Shown here: positions 15,101 through 24,911 of the stretch, piece by piece | Numbering within the stretch: the first letter of the stretch is position 1 | How the letters are laid out: the number at the start of each line of letters is the position of its first letter | Assembly (NCBI RefSeq): GCF_023856365.1 | Contig: NC_064540.1 | Coordinates: 5,820,001-5,884,000 of the forward strand | Direction: 5' to 3' | DNA: 64,000 nt | Source of the DNA: Brienomyrus brachyistius | Lineage: Eukaryota > Chordata > Actinopteri > Osteoglossiformes > Mormyridae | Program-made: the position numbers and the translations under genes | Notes under the pieces: generated by a model | Told to the model about the DNA's origin: nothing | The model's input: only the letters and a program-made list of their open reading frames with translations | Databases searched by the model: none

Positions 15101-18100
15101 ACCAGGAAATATTATCACAGAGACCAGCTTTCCTCTTAATCCTTCCTCCCTAAGGTTAGCAAAACCCTGCGGGCGACGCAGACCTCGCTTCTAGACAGCA
15201 TCTGCGACGACGACTGCAACCTTTCACTTGACCCTTCAGCCTCCCAGCCACAAGAAGTCGCCGGTGATGGACCTGGGACCAAACTCAGTTTGGCCAAGCG
15301 CCGGGCCAATCAGCAGGAGACTGAGATCTTCTATTTTTCAGTGAGCACTTCCTTCTACTTGGATGGCAATAAGGGACTTTGGGTACAGTGGGGGAACCTC
15401 CTAGCCACATAGTAATTATGTTACTAACTACTCTTTCAGAAAGTAAAAGACTATCTCAGTGGCAGCTCCCTGATGTCCAAACTTCAGGCCAAACACGACT
15501 TGCTTAAGGAAGCCACTCAGAAAGGTACAGTCGCTGAGTTCCAGCAAGAAATGCAACTGCATTCACGCAACTGCAGTGATCACATTTCTACAGCTGACTG
15601 AGTATTTCTATCTCATTTTCTCTCTCTCCTGTCCTCCTGGCCTGGTATCCAGCTGAAGCAATCGACAGCGACCCCTCCAGGTACACTGCGGCGTGACTAA
15701 GCTCGCTCCTTGTGTTTAGCAGCGAGTCGAGTTCAGTCCTAGTGAGATGCAGCAGTGATGCTTGTTTTTACAAAGCACAAATTTTTCACCCTGAGCGCTT
15801 GGGCCGCTGGTGGAATTCACCAGACCCACGGCCAAGAACGTGGTACAGGTTGTAGGTCCAAGATGGACCTCGCTAAACTTTATCTCCCGTGTTTTATATT
15901 AAGTGGGATCACAGAGACTTGAGTAAGGCACCAAAATGATAAAACACATCACAGAAAGACTCAAAAAGTGGAAACAAAGACGCAGTTTTCTCTCCCAAAC
16001 CAACCCAGCTTCAATTTTCTGTATTATTCATTCCTTAGACTTTTTTTTTTTAATGGCTTTTTGTAACCCGTACAGCTATTTATTCTAGCATGTGATTCCA
16101 GTGCATAAACAGTAGGTTACTTCCTACTTTCTGTGAGCTGTGTTTTTTGACACTGTATCCAAACCAGGAAGCTTCTGCCAAGGGAGTAGGTTTGGCTTCA
16201 GCCCTGTTGGGGACCAAATTACTCCTGAACCCCCCCCCCACCCCCCCTAAGCACACACGGTACCCCCCACGCTATCAGTAGGCACAGGGCCCTGTGGTCC
16301 ATACCAGTGTTTCTGCCCGTGGTTTCTGCGTGAAATAGATACACTGCAAGTGATCGTGTAGCACTGTCTATAGACTCCATTCAATCTGCTAGAGTGGCTT
16401 AACCATCCTCCATTAAAACTTGCTGTGTTCCTTTATGCTGTGGTTAAAATGAAGAGCAGGGTGTGCAGGTGACAGTCCAGCGTGTGTGCGTGTCCGTGTG
16501 CGTGTGCGTGTCCGTGTGCGTGTGTGTTGGCGTGGCTGGACCAGTGTCACAGCGCAGTACCCATGTGTATCTCCAGAGGGCACTCCAGTAGGTCAGTGCG
16601 TGCGCGGAAGGCTCGACCCTGCTCCCAGTACAACCACAAACTCTTCACGGGAGACATACTGTCCTTCATTCAGGTACCCACCCCCCCACCCCCCCCCCCC
16701 GGCCTGCGTCCCTGACGTCCCGCTGTCCCATCTCTCGGCGACATTCTTGCTCTTACTGCTCTGTGCTTCATACTGTCCTGTCAAGCTCGACAGTCCTTTT
16801 CGCCCTCTAAGAGGACACTGAAATCGCCCCCTGCTCATCTCACCTCAGCAAGGCCGGTTGGGGGCAAATGAGGGGGAGGATTGTCCCGTGTCCCGTTTTC
16901 TGAAAGTCAGAAATGACAATAAGTTCTCAGTTGTAACCAATAGGTTAGAGAGAAGCTGTTCTCCACAGGGTTCTGGAAAAGATGATGTACGTCTCACCCT
17001 GTATGCTAACATAAGTTGTGTTGCCCTTGCTGGGGATAGGGTTAGGGTTAAGATTAGGGTTAGGATTAGGGTTAGGGTTAGGGTTAGGTTTAGGATTAGG
17101 GTTAGGGTTAGGGTTAAAAGGGAAACAGATCTTTAGTTCCATACGGAAGTCTTTGTGAGAAAAGCCAGCTGATTTGGGACGTTAGCCATGGATGCAGGAT
17201 CCCTGAAGAACAGAGAAGGTTGGTCTGGGTGATTACCTCACTTTTAGCACTGATCCCAGAAGGGGCCACAACAGAACGCTTATCGTGGGCGAGTTTAAAT
17301 CCCCCCCCCCAAAAAAAGAGAAATACACAGAATGTAGTTGTGGTTTGGAAGCAGCTTCTTGCAGTAAAATGGAGGATGAATCCTTGGATTCCATTCAGCA
17401 CCAGATGAAACGTCGCTAATATTTAGATATTTCATTAGCAGACGAGCAAGAGGAGATGAATATTTGCGGTGCTTATGTCCTTAAAGCAATACCATCTATT
17501 CCACTGTGGGGATATATGATGATACTGCATTTATTTAGCAGACGCTTTTATCCGAGCGACATCCGATAGTGAGAGCAGGATCAGCTGATATCTGGAGTGA
17601 TCGGGGTTAAGGGTCTTGCTCAAGGCCCCCGATGGTGAAATTACTCTGCTGACCTGGGATTTGATCCAGAGACTTTCTGATCACAGGCACCTGCTGACCA
17701 CACTGCCCCAATATCATATGTCGATTGTGATCTGGCCCAATGTGGTCAGCTCACACTGGTTCCTGCATTATGGCTCTGGTAGCCCACTGGGGCAGAGAGC
17801 TGAAAAGCGGCTTTGGCGGGTGGGAGGGCCGAGGGGGGGCGGGGACTTACCGATCATGCTGATTGCCTCCGGGATGGAGACTTGTTCCCATCCCATAAAC
17901 GAAAATGACCTGGCTAACAAGTACCCGCCTGGCCACTGCAGCTAGGTGGCAGTGTGGAGCTGGTGCCTCGGTCGGCTTCATGCGGAGGGTCCCGGCTGCG
18001 AGGGTGTGATGTCATGTGCCGTGTCCTTGCAGTGCTGGGCTTGTTATGCTGTGCCTCTTCATACTTAACCCTGTCTGACTCTCTCTTGTCTGTCTGTCTG

Positions 18101-21100
18101 TCTTCCCCTCCTCTGTGTGCATCCTCCCATCGCCATGCTGGCCCATCCCACCCCTTTCTTTCTTCTTCCTTCGCTCCCCCCGTTTCTCCTTCACTCTATG
18201 CTTGGCTGGATGTGACTGCTAGGAGAAGGCGGAGAATGTCTAGGACGCAGGTACACTTCTGTGTGTGTCTGTGTGTCTGTGCATGTGTGTGCATGTACAC
18301 GTGTGTCACATTTGAGGGTCACTGTGTAGGGTAGGCCGTTCACTTGTGACTCCATCCCCCCCCCCCCCCCCCCCCCCCCCACCTTGCAGAGCACGGGACA
18401 GCAGATCCCCCTGGTGGTGGAAAGCTGCATCCGATTCATCAACCTTCACGGTGAGTCTGCCCGGCTGCTGGAGTCCCTGTGCTTTGCCACTGTCCCGTGC
18501 CTGTGCTCCGCGAGGAAGGAGCTCAGCGTTCCTGCCCAAGCAGATCCCCTCATGCAGTGCTTCTCCATCCTGTTCATGACGACCCCCCCCGCCAAAATGC
18601 TGTCATTCAAACCCCACCTTAATCAGGCTCATATGATCCTTAGTAATGAAAGTGGCAAGCTGATAGCAGTGTAGATTAGAATGAAAGCACATTAGATAAT
18701 AAATGCTTGATATTAAAAATGCTTAGCAGTTCAACACAAGATGCAAGTCACATGTATTTTCACTTAAGAAAAGATGGGTGTAATTGTTTTGACATTTATC
18801 GAATTCTTTATTATTCTAATATTATTACATGATTGCTGTGTCAGCATTGTATGGAATGCCATGTGAATGTGTTCATCTAAAAACTGGGCGTGCATGTCTG
18901 TGTGTATGTATGTGCTGTATGTGATGTGATGTCAGGTCTGCACCATGAGGGAATCTTCCGGGTGCCCGGCTCTCAGAGCGAGGTGAACCATATCAGGGAC
19001 GCCTTTGAGCGAGGTATGCCCACGCCCGCACGCCGCTCAGAGCCTTGGTCGCTGTCGGTTACTGAAGCCCCTCCCCCTCTATAGGGGAAGACCCCCTGAC
19101 GGACGGCGAGTGCGACATCGACTCTGTGGCCGGCGTGCTGAAGCTTTACTTCCGCGGCCTGGAGAAGCCGCTTTTCCCGGAGGAGAGCTTCAGCCAGCTC
19201 ATGGACTGCGTCCGTAAGACCATTTACCCAGCATCCTCGGCGGAGCGTGCCGCACAGACGCCGCCCTTTTTACACCCCTCTGGGCTCGGTCTGACGCTTC
19301 CCATTCTCTCCCAGCAATCGAGAACGTCATGGAGCGGGTGGCCCAGATCAGGGCGGTCATCTCCACCTACCCCGGGCCGGTGGTCGTGGTCATGAGATAC
19401 CTGTTCGCCTTCCTCAATCAGTAAGCTCACCCCCACCCCTTTCCTCACCCCCCCCCTCCCCCATCAGGCTAACAGTCCAAAAAAAGAAATCTAAAACATC
19501 TTTGGTTTCTACTTTAAAAACAGACACCCAGCTGAGTGGCATTTTAAGTGTGTACTTTAACGGAAACTCACCGAGAGGCGACTGAGCAGCTGCTTGCGGC
19601 TGTTCGGGGGGATGGGTGTGTGATGCACATGTGGTGTCAGAGATGCGATCGCCTGCATCCTGTGCCCCTCGCCCCCCATGCAGTGTGTCGCAGTACAGCG
19701 ACGAGAACATGATGCAGCCCTACAACCTGGCGGTGTGCTTCGGGCCCAGCCTGCTGCGCAGCACCGAGAGCGGAGACGCTGTCACCCTGCAGCCGCAGAT
19801 CAATGCGCTTGTGAAGACCCTCATCGTGCAGCATGAGAGCGTCTTCCCCGCACAGGCCGAGCTGCCGGGACCCATGTACGAGAAGTGCATGGCGCTCGAG
19901 CAGGAGTACTGGTGAGCGTGGGCTGTGCTGCCTATGGCTGGGTGCATGTGAATATGCCAAGTGTGAACCGACGTGTGACCAAGGGAGCTGATAAGTGAAT
20001 AGATAGTAAATGGTGTTTGCCATTGGCCACTAATGACTTTCCCCAAGGGCATAAACATGGGGTGGGGCTACACTGGTCCCAGATACTTGGTCCTCAGAGA
20101 GCCCCCGTCCCTATCACTCATTGATTCAAAAGATATCACTGGCTAATAATTCAGTGTGAGTGTAGTTGTTTTGCCTGTGGGGGGCAGTGTTGGCGAGTCT
20201 GTTTCCGTGACGCCTTGAGACGCCGGAAGAAGCGAGACTGAATCCAGCTCTTTGTTTTCTGCAGTGAGCCGATTGTGGAGGAGGGAGACGGGGAACCTGA
20301 GCCCCTGCACGGCGAGGATGGTGAGAAAGGGGCGTGGTCCCGTGTCAGCACTGGCCTGACGTTACACAAGACCTTCCTTTCAAAAACACCCGAGGAGGGC
20401 AGCAGTCTGCGGAAAAGAAGGCGTTTCGTACATATATGCGATGCCTTCCAGTGCTGTCCTTTGGTGTCACCCATCCTTTGCTGAGGCCTCAGTGTGTGGT
20501 CATGCGCTGTCTCTTCCACAGAGTGGGATGCCGTCGCCATGTTCGATTACGTCGCCCGCTCAACCTCCGAACTGTCATTCAAGCAGGGGGACCACCTGAT
20601 ACTGCACAGCAAGGCCTCATCTGATTGGTGGAGGGGTGAAGTGGGTGGGGTCAAGGGCCTCATCCCGCACAAATACATCAGTGTGTCTGAGGGGTATGTG
20701 TGTGTCCTCATTACTCGAGGTTGATTTAAGTTAATTTGAATGCAGTTAAGGCTGACTTACTATCCAGACTGGATCTTATGCTATTTTGTTTATATTAGAT
20801 TAGATAAACTTTATTAAACCCAGGGGGGAATTCATGTGCATACAGTAATGAGGTACATGCAGAGCACAGAACATCATGCATATAGTGCAGAACAGACAAA
20901 GTGCAAAGACGGTACACAAAGTGCATATAGACTTTAAGGTGCAATTTAGACAGGAATTTATAAGTACCTATAACCTCTTGCATAGTTTGTCAGTACAGGG
21001 TCTGTGTGGGTTTAGCACTGGCCTGATACACACCTTCATTCCTTCCTCTGATTCCTCCAGGGTCGAGCGCAAGCTGGAGCGCGGAAGGAGAGAGGATGGC

Positions 21101-23095
21101 AAAGGGGGCAGCACGGGAAACCTGGCAGAGGAGCAGCTGATGGTGGAGCACAGCACCCGGTACACTGGGAATCGCCTTCACTCTTCGAGATGCACAGTTT
21201 GCTATATAGATATAGAGTCACTAGATGAGGCCAAACCCATCGAATGACTGTTTTCACTCTAGGTGGCCATAGTGGATGGAAGTAGTCCTTCTAATCTATT
21301 TTTACAGTAGAAGCTGATTGGATGTAGCCATGCATTCTGAAATCCCAACCTGCTTGCTCATGCCTCCAGTCAAAATGTCGAATTGGGGGAGGTTTTTATA
21401 TTAGGTGTCTTTAGAATGGATAGAGAGTAGAGAAACAAGACGTTACACAACTTCCTGTTTACACAGAATGGTTCAGGAACAGGGAAAAGGGAACAAGTGC
21501 CTTTTCTCAAATTATTCTCTGCCTGCAGCTAAGTTTACAGGTAATCTATGAATTATGGTTTTTGCATGGCCATAGATAGCAAATACGTTTTAAATCAGAT
21601 GACCATTCCCCTGCTCCAGCTGTATCTGAGCATGGCGCCCCCTAGTGTCATCAGAGCAGGTGTGCAACCCCATGAAAACATAACCCTGTAAGACTAACAT
21701 ACCCCCCCCCCCACCCACTTCCCTCCCTCCTAGCCTCAGGGTGAACAGCGACAGCGCCTCCCTTCCCAACAGGCAGCGTGGTGGGGGTGGGGGGGGCAGC
21801 CCCGTGAGGAAGCTGACCCTGCAGCTGCCTGAGGGTCGCATCATCATGCCACCCGCCCTCCCCTGGCCAGGCACGACCCCCCATGGTGTACGTACGCCCT
21901 TCACAGACGCCTGTGGGCTTCTGAGCTCTTATTCTTAAGGGGCAAAAAACACAATTTTATACTTGAATATTAAATTCGCACGCATATTACATTCGCCGCA
22001 TATATTGAGGTTTATATATAGTAGGTGATTACCTCCTAACAGGAGCAATTACGCAGTGGGAGTGTGCCAAAATGAAAACCGGTGTGTGCTCAACCCTCAG
22101 GGAGTTGACTCCACAGCGCCCCTGGTGGTGTCTTCTCCAAGGACACCAGCAGCATTTTTTTCATTGCTGGGGAGTCTTGTTTTTCTATCGTGCTGGTGAA
22201 CGTATGATTCATGCCTCACAACCTTCAGGAAGATGGGAAATTTGTGTCCACACAATTTTAAGCACTTTGGGTTTCTCAGTAAGAAACCATTTTCATGTGG
22301 AATGCAAAACGATTTAAATATACGTTAACAAATTGAATTTCTATTCTTTGTTTATTACATATTAATATTGTTTAGAATTTTCTGTGGGGGTGGCACAGTG
22401 GTTAGCAATGCTGCTTCATGTCTGTGAGACTGGGGTTCGAGTCTCCAATTTGCATGTTCTCCTCATGTCACCGTCGGGTCTCCCCTGGGTTGTTTGGTTG
22501 CATTTGGTTGCAAGGTGAATTGCAATTGTCAGTTTGTGATTGTGTATATGAATGACGTGTCCTGCGATGGGTTGGCATCTCGTCCTGGGTTATTCCCTGC
22601 TTTAACCCTGCATAGGACAAGTGAGTATAGAAAAGGAAGGAGAGGAGAGAATCTGCTGTTCTAAGATTTATGTATACGTTTGTCTGTTTGAGGATTTTTA
22701 TTGGACAGAAGAGGCAAGACAGGAAGCAGGAAGTGGAAGTTTTAGATGATGGGTACCTTTAAAAGAAAAAACCCATGTGGATCCTGAATAAATGGCTCAA
22801 GACTGAATATGCTTCTGTCCATTACTGATAATTGGGAAGTCGTTTCATCCAGTTTTTAGGAGAACCCACAACTTACATGGAACATAAACAGAAGGAGGCC
22901 TGTTTACAGCTTTTTGGTGGAATCCACATGCATTTTTTGTAATATGGTTTGGATTGTGAAGAGCAATAAATTAATTTGTGAGACTTGCACTAATTGGGAG
23001 ATGGATTGGGGTGCTGAGTGTGAGTTTATGAGATGGAATATAGGAATGAACACACAGGAGGAAACAAGGCAGGCACGGCCTTTATGGATGGGTCA

Positions 23096-23130
<35 letters not shown>

Positions 23131-23624
23131 CATGGTCTGGGGGTGTGGCTTTGGCTGGGAAGTCCCCACACCTTCTTGCAGACTATTAACCTTCACCCTA
23201 CATTGTTTTCCAGGTCCCAGGAAAGGAGGAACACTGTGGGGCAAGTGGGGGCAGAGAGGCAGACGCCGATGGTGGATAAGGTCAGGGCTGCCGTTTCTCT
23301 GCTTTCCCATTGGCTGGTGGCCATCCTATGGCTGCTGTCAGGGGCAGGGCTTATGGGACAATACAGAAAGCAGTCATTTCCGTGTATCTTCCTTCTCTTT
23401 ATTTCTCCCCTTCCTTCTGCCTCCCTGCCCTCCCACCTCCACAGGAGGTCAGCCGCCAGATGAACTCCGTCTTCAAGGAGCTCCTGTCTCGGCAGCTGCC
23501 CAACGAGGCCACTGTCACACCAACGTCACTGCCTGCCTCCTCGTCCTCCCGGCCCATTCCCAAAAAGGGCGGCTTTGGCTTGAGGGGGAGAGGCCTGTTT
23601 AAGCCTGCTGACCAGCAGGATTGA
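6147..23624 (+). CDS. arhgap4: Rho GTPase-activating protein 4 (srGAP family), 23 coding exons, about 928 aa
   Basis: Coding exons: 6147-6213, 7816-7987, 9444-9606, 10343-10405, 11859-12008, 12570-12698, 13228-13449, 14474-14575, 15155-15340, 15440-15524, 15653-15680, 16577-16673, 18390-18450, 18936-19013, 19085-19213, 19315-19420, 19684-19911, 20265-20320, 20522-20693, 21061-21159, 21734-21887, 23221-23280, 23445-23624. All introns are GT-AG and all phases agree. The N-terminus (MTSHGKLRKERG, then AEYETQIK) matches the ARHGAP4 start. Domains: F-BAR about 15-340 (KCTKARNDYLL near 216); RhoGAP about 495-690, with the arginine finger in HEGIFRVPGSQ (about R517), KLYFRGLEKPLFP and NLAVCFGPSLL; SH3 about 710-768 (AMFDYVA, DWWRGE, GLIPHKYI); the conserved tail motif NSVFKELL near the end. 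Human ARHGAP4 is about 946 aa, so this is full length. Known role of the family: curved-membrane binding and inactivation of Rho-family GTPases at the cell periphery. The exon 21 donor and exon 22 acceptor were chosen because they are the only pair in phase; they are the least certain junction. Confidence 0.95.
7078..7097. repeat. Short interstitial telomere-like repeat
   Basis: Three consecutive CTAACC-type units lie in the first intron of arhgap4. It is short and could be chance, but a much longer relative lies at 17038-17115 in the same gene. Confidence 0.6.
8030..8270. repeat. Dispersed repeat (ATAATTCATACAGG family), copy 1, partly duplicated in tandem
   Basis: The block TAATTCATACAGGGG occurs twice (about 8071 and 8123), followed by CTCATTAGCCAATGGTGTG and GTGAGTGACAGG. 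The same succession recurs at 9668-9815 and 34480-34610. I do not recognise the family; there are no clear terminal inverted repeats, so it may be an old element fragment. Confidence 0.6.
8885..9215 (+). repeat. tRNA-derived SINE-like repeat with GGAT tail, copy 1 (head truncated)
   Basis: It contains the pol III B-box-like GGGTTCGAGTCTCC, then the core TGGAGTTTGCATGTTCTCCC and GTTTCCTCCGGGTACTCCGG, and ends in a (GGAT)n tail at about 9202-9213. The fuller copy at 34746-35095 also has an A-box-like head. An AT-rich ATAATG repeat flanks both sides. Confidence 0.75.
9668..9815. repeat. Dispersed repeat (ATAATTCATACAGG family), copy 2
   Basis: Starts CCGTAATTCATACAGATGG and continues through TTAGCCAATGATATGTTTTG, AATCAGTGAGTGATGGG and GCCAATCAGCTTTCAGC, in the order seen at 8123-8270. 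It lies in the arhgap4 intron after coding exon 3. Confidence 0.6.
12190..12525. repeat. Dispersed repeat shared with 42176-42425
   Basis: Shared landmarks in the same order as in the ikbkg intron copy: a GGGGA..AATGT opening, CCCC/CCCTACAAGGA, AAAAAGCTAAAA-type, CTTG(C/T)ATTTTG, GGACTGGGTAGGGG, TTGTCATTGTTGGGATTA, CCCATAGAAAT, and GGTCCCCACAAAGATA. The ends AAATGTNNTNNNAA and ACACAAAG-type are not diagnostic, so I do not assign a family. Confidence 0.65.
13999..14082. repeat. CA-rich minisatellite
   Basis: Irregular array of CACACGCACACACCA-like units, about 84 bp, in the arhgap4 intron between coding exons 7 and 8. It produces spurious cysteine/valine-rich open frames on the minus strand. 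Confidence 0.85.
17038..17115. repeat. Interstitial telomeric repeat, degenerate (TTAGGG)n
   Basis: About twelve GTTAGG/GATTAGG units in a row, most being exact GGGTTA with a few substitutions. It lies in the arhgap4 intron between the linker and RhoGAP exons. The six-base unit equals the vertebrate telomere repeat. Confidence 0.9.
17515..17702 (-). repeat. tRNA-derived SINE, minus orientation
   Basis: Read on the minus strand it begins with a tRNA-like head (GGATCAAATCCC as B-box), continues through TTGAGCAAGACCC, and ends with the tail GGATAAAAGCGTCTGCTAAAT. The same tail and head recur at 37250-37395, 37800-37950, 39835-40018, 42567-42690 and 43510-43690. Confidence 0.75.
20795..20990. 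repeat. Possible LINE 3'-end fragment
   Basis: The motif AGATTAGATAAACTTTATTA followed by a GGGGGAATTC block is the reverse complement of a 3' tail that appears again near 27560-27595 (ATCAATAAAGTTTATCTTATC). This tail is common on truncated fish non-LTR elements. The family (Rex1 or CR1-like) is my guess from memory. Confidence 0.45.
22385..22625 (+). repeat. tRNA-derived SINE-like repeat with GGAT-type tail, copy 2 (degenerate)
   Basis: It starts with an A-box-like GGCACAGTGGTTAGCA and a B-box-like GGGGTTCGAGTCTCC, then TTTGCATGTTCTCC, and later GCGATGGGTTGGC and CCTGGGTTATTCCCTGC. This is the order of the fuller copy at 34746-35095. It lies in the last long intron of arhgap4. Confidence 0.7.
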
Positions 23625-24650
23625 TGCAGCGGATGGCCAGCAGGAGGCGGGAGTGGATCTCGGGACTCGGGGTACAGCACAGACACGGGTGGACAACAGC
23701 TCTGAAGACACACATTTTTGCAGAATTACAGTCTTGATGCATCATTTCCCGTTCATCGCTCCTTCCCGCGTTCAGTATGACGCTCTACAGTCCCTGTCAC
23801 GTGCACGCCATCGTCTCCGTCACGTGTACGCCATCGTCTCTCAGTAGTGCTATGGTGTATTGTCACAAGAAGCTCACCGTCAAAGGGGTTTTTTCTGAGA
23901 TTCCTTGAAGGAGTAGCTCTTCACGCAGCGCTCTGTCATGTCCTGTAATTATGTATATAACCGGAGAGAGAAGCAAGGAAAAAAACGGTTCCAATATTTC
24001 CGATGAGGGAGCAGGGGGCTTGACTGTTAGTGCACATCCACGTGTCCATCCTAGCAGGCGAGCGTTTGAGACGATCACTTGCACGGACGCATCACCGGTG
24101 CAAATCCCAGGTCCATTTCGCGCGGCACAGCTCCAGTAGTGAGTCCCAGCCCATTTAGCAGTTCAGTCGGTGTACAGATAGATCTGCCGGTTGGGAAATG
24201 CAATCAAATGCTGTGCAAGCCTATTTTAAACCAGTTAACAAGGCTATTTGGTTTGAAACAGTAATGTTAGCTCAGGGTGCAGACCAAGGTCTTCTCTCCA
24301 ACACAAGGGAGACCCCTGATGCCGCAGTGTTAAAGCCTGATTATATGTGAATTGTTATTTTTTGTTCCATTTAATGGTAATTTAATGTTCTTTTTTTTGC
24401 TAAGCTTTTGTACCATTCCCCTAAAAAAACCCACAGCTCTGGCTGGGAACGCTGAGCTGTCATTCCTGTTCAAAGGATGTTACTTTGGGTTTTTTTTCCC
24501 CCCAGGGTCATAAATGAGCTATAAGTTTGATGTTTCTGATTCCATGAGTATCATATTATAAATATGAAATTTATTTTGTTACAAAAATAATACCATCACT
24601 CTGAATCCAGTAATCTTTTATTTAACAGAACGGGAGCGTCGCTTGATAAA

Positions 24651-24656
24651 AATAAA
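24651..24656 (+). terminator. Candidate poly(A) signal for arhgap4
   Basis: AATAAA about 1.0 kb after the arhgap4 stop codon. It is the first canonical hexamer I noticed on the plus strand downstream of the stop. Its use is not shown by the sequence. Confidence 0.35.
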
Positions 24657-24715
24657 ATCCAATATATATATATATATTTTTTTTTTTTGCATAAGTAATG
24701 GTGAAAACTTCCAAT

Positions 24716-24911
24716 CCTTAAAGCAGGGGTAGGGAACCTGATCCATGGAGAGCCGGTGCGGGTTTTTGGGATGACCTCTCAGTCAGCCAATAATAAAGCA
24801 GCAATTCTCAACTGCAGTCCTTGGAATCCACTGTTATTGGCTGATTGAGAGGCCATCCCAAAAACCCGCACCGGCTCTCCATGGATCAGGTTCCCTACCC
24901 CTGCCTTAAAG
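24716..24911. mobile_element. Palindromic hAT-type MITE, 180 bp, with 8-bp target-site duplication
   Basis: The element itself spans 24724-24903. The two arms, each close to 80 bp, are near-perfect reverse complements; the outer ends read CAGGGGTAGGGAACCTG and its complement. It is bordered on both sides by CCTTAAAG (24716-24723 and 24904-24911). An 8-bp duplication and CAGGGG ends fit the hAT superfamily. It has no coding capacity, so it is a non-autonomous fold-back element. Confidence 0.92.

Noticed and set aside
23033..23602. 189-codon frame with a run of histidines
   Set aside because: The histidines come from the CAT microsatellite at 23094-23131, and the rest reads arhgap4 exons 22-23 in the wrong frame.
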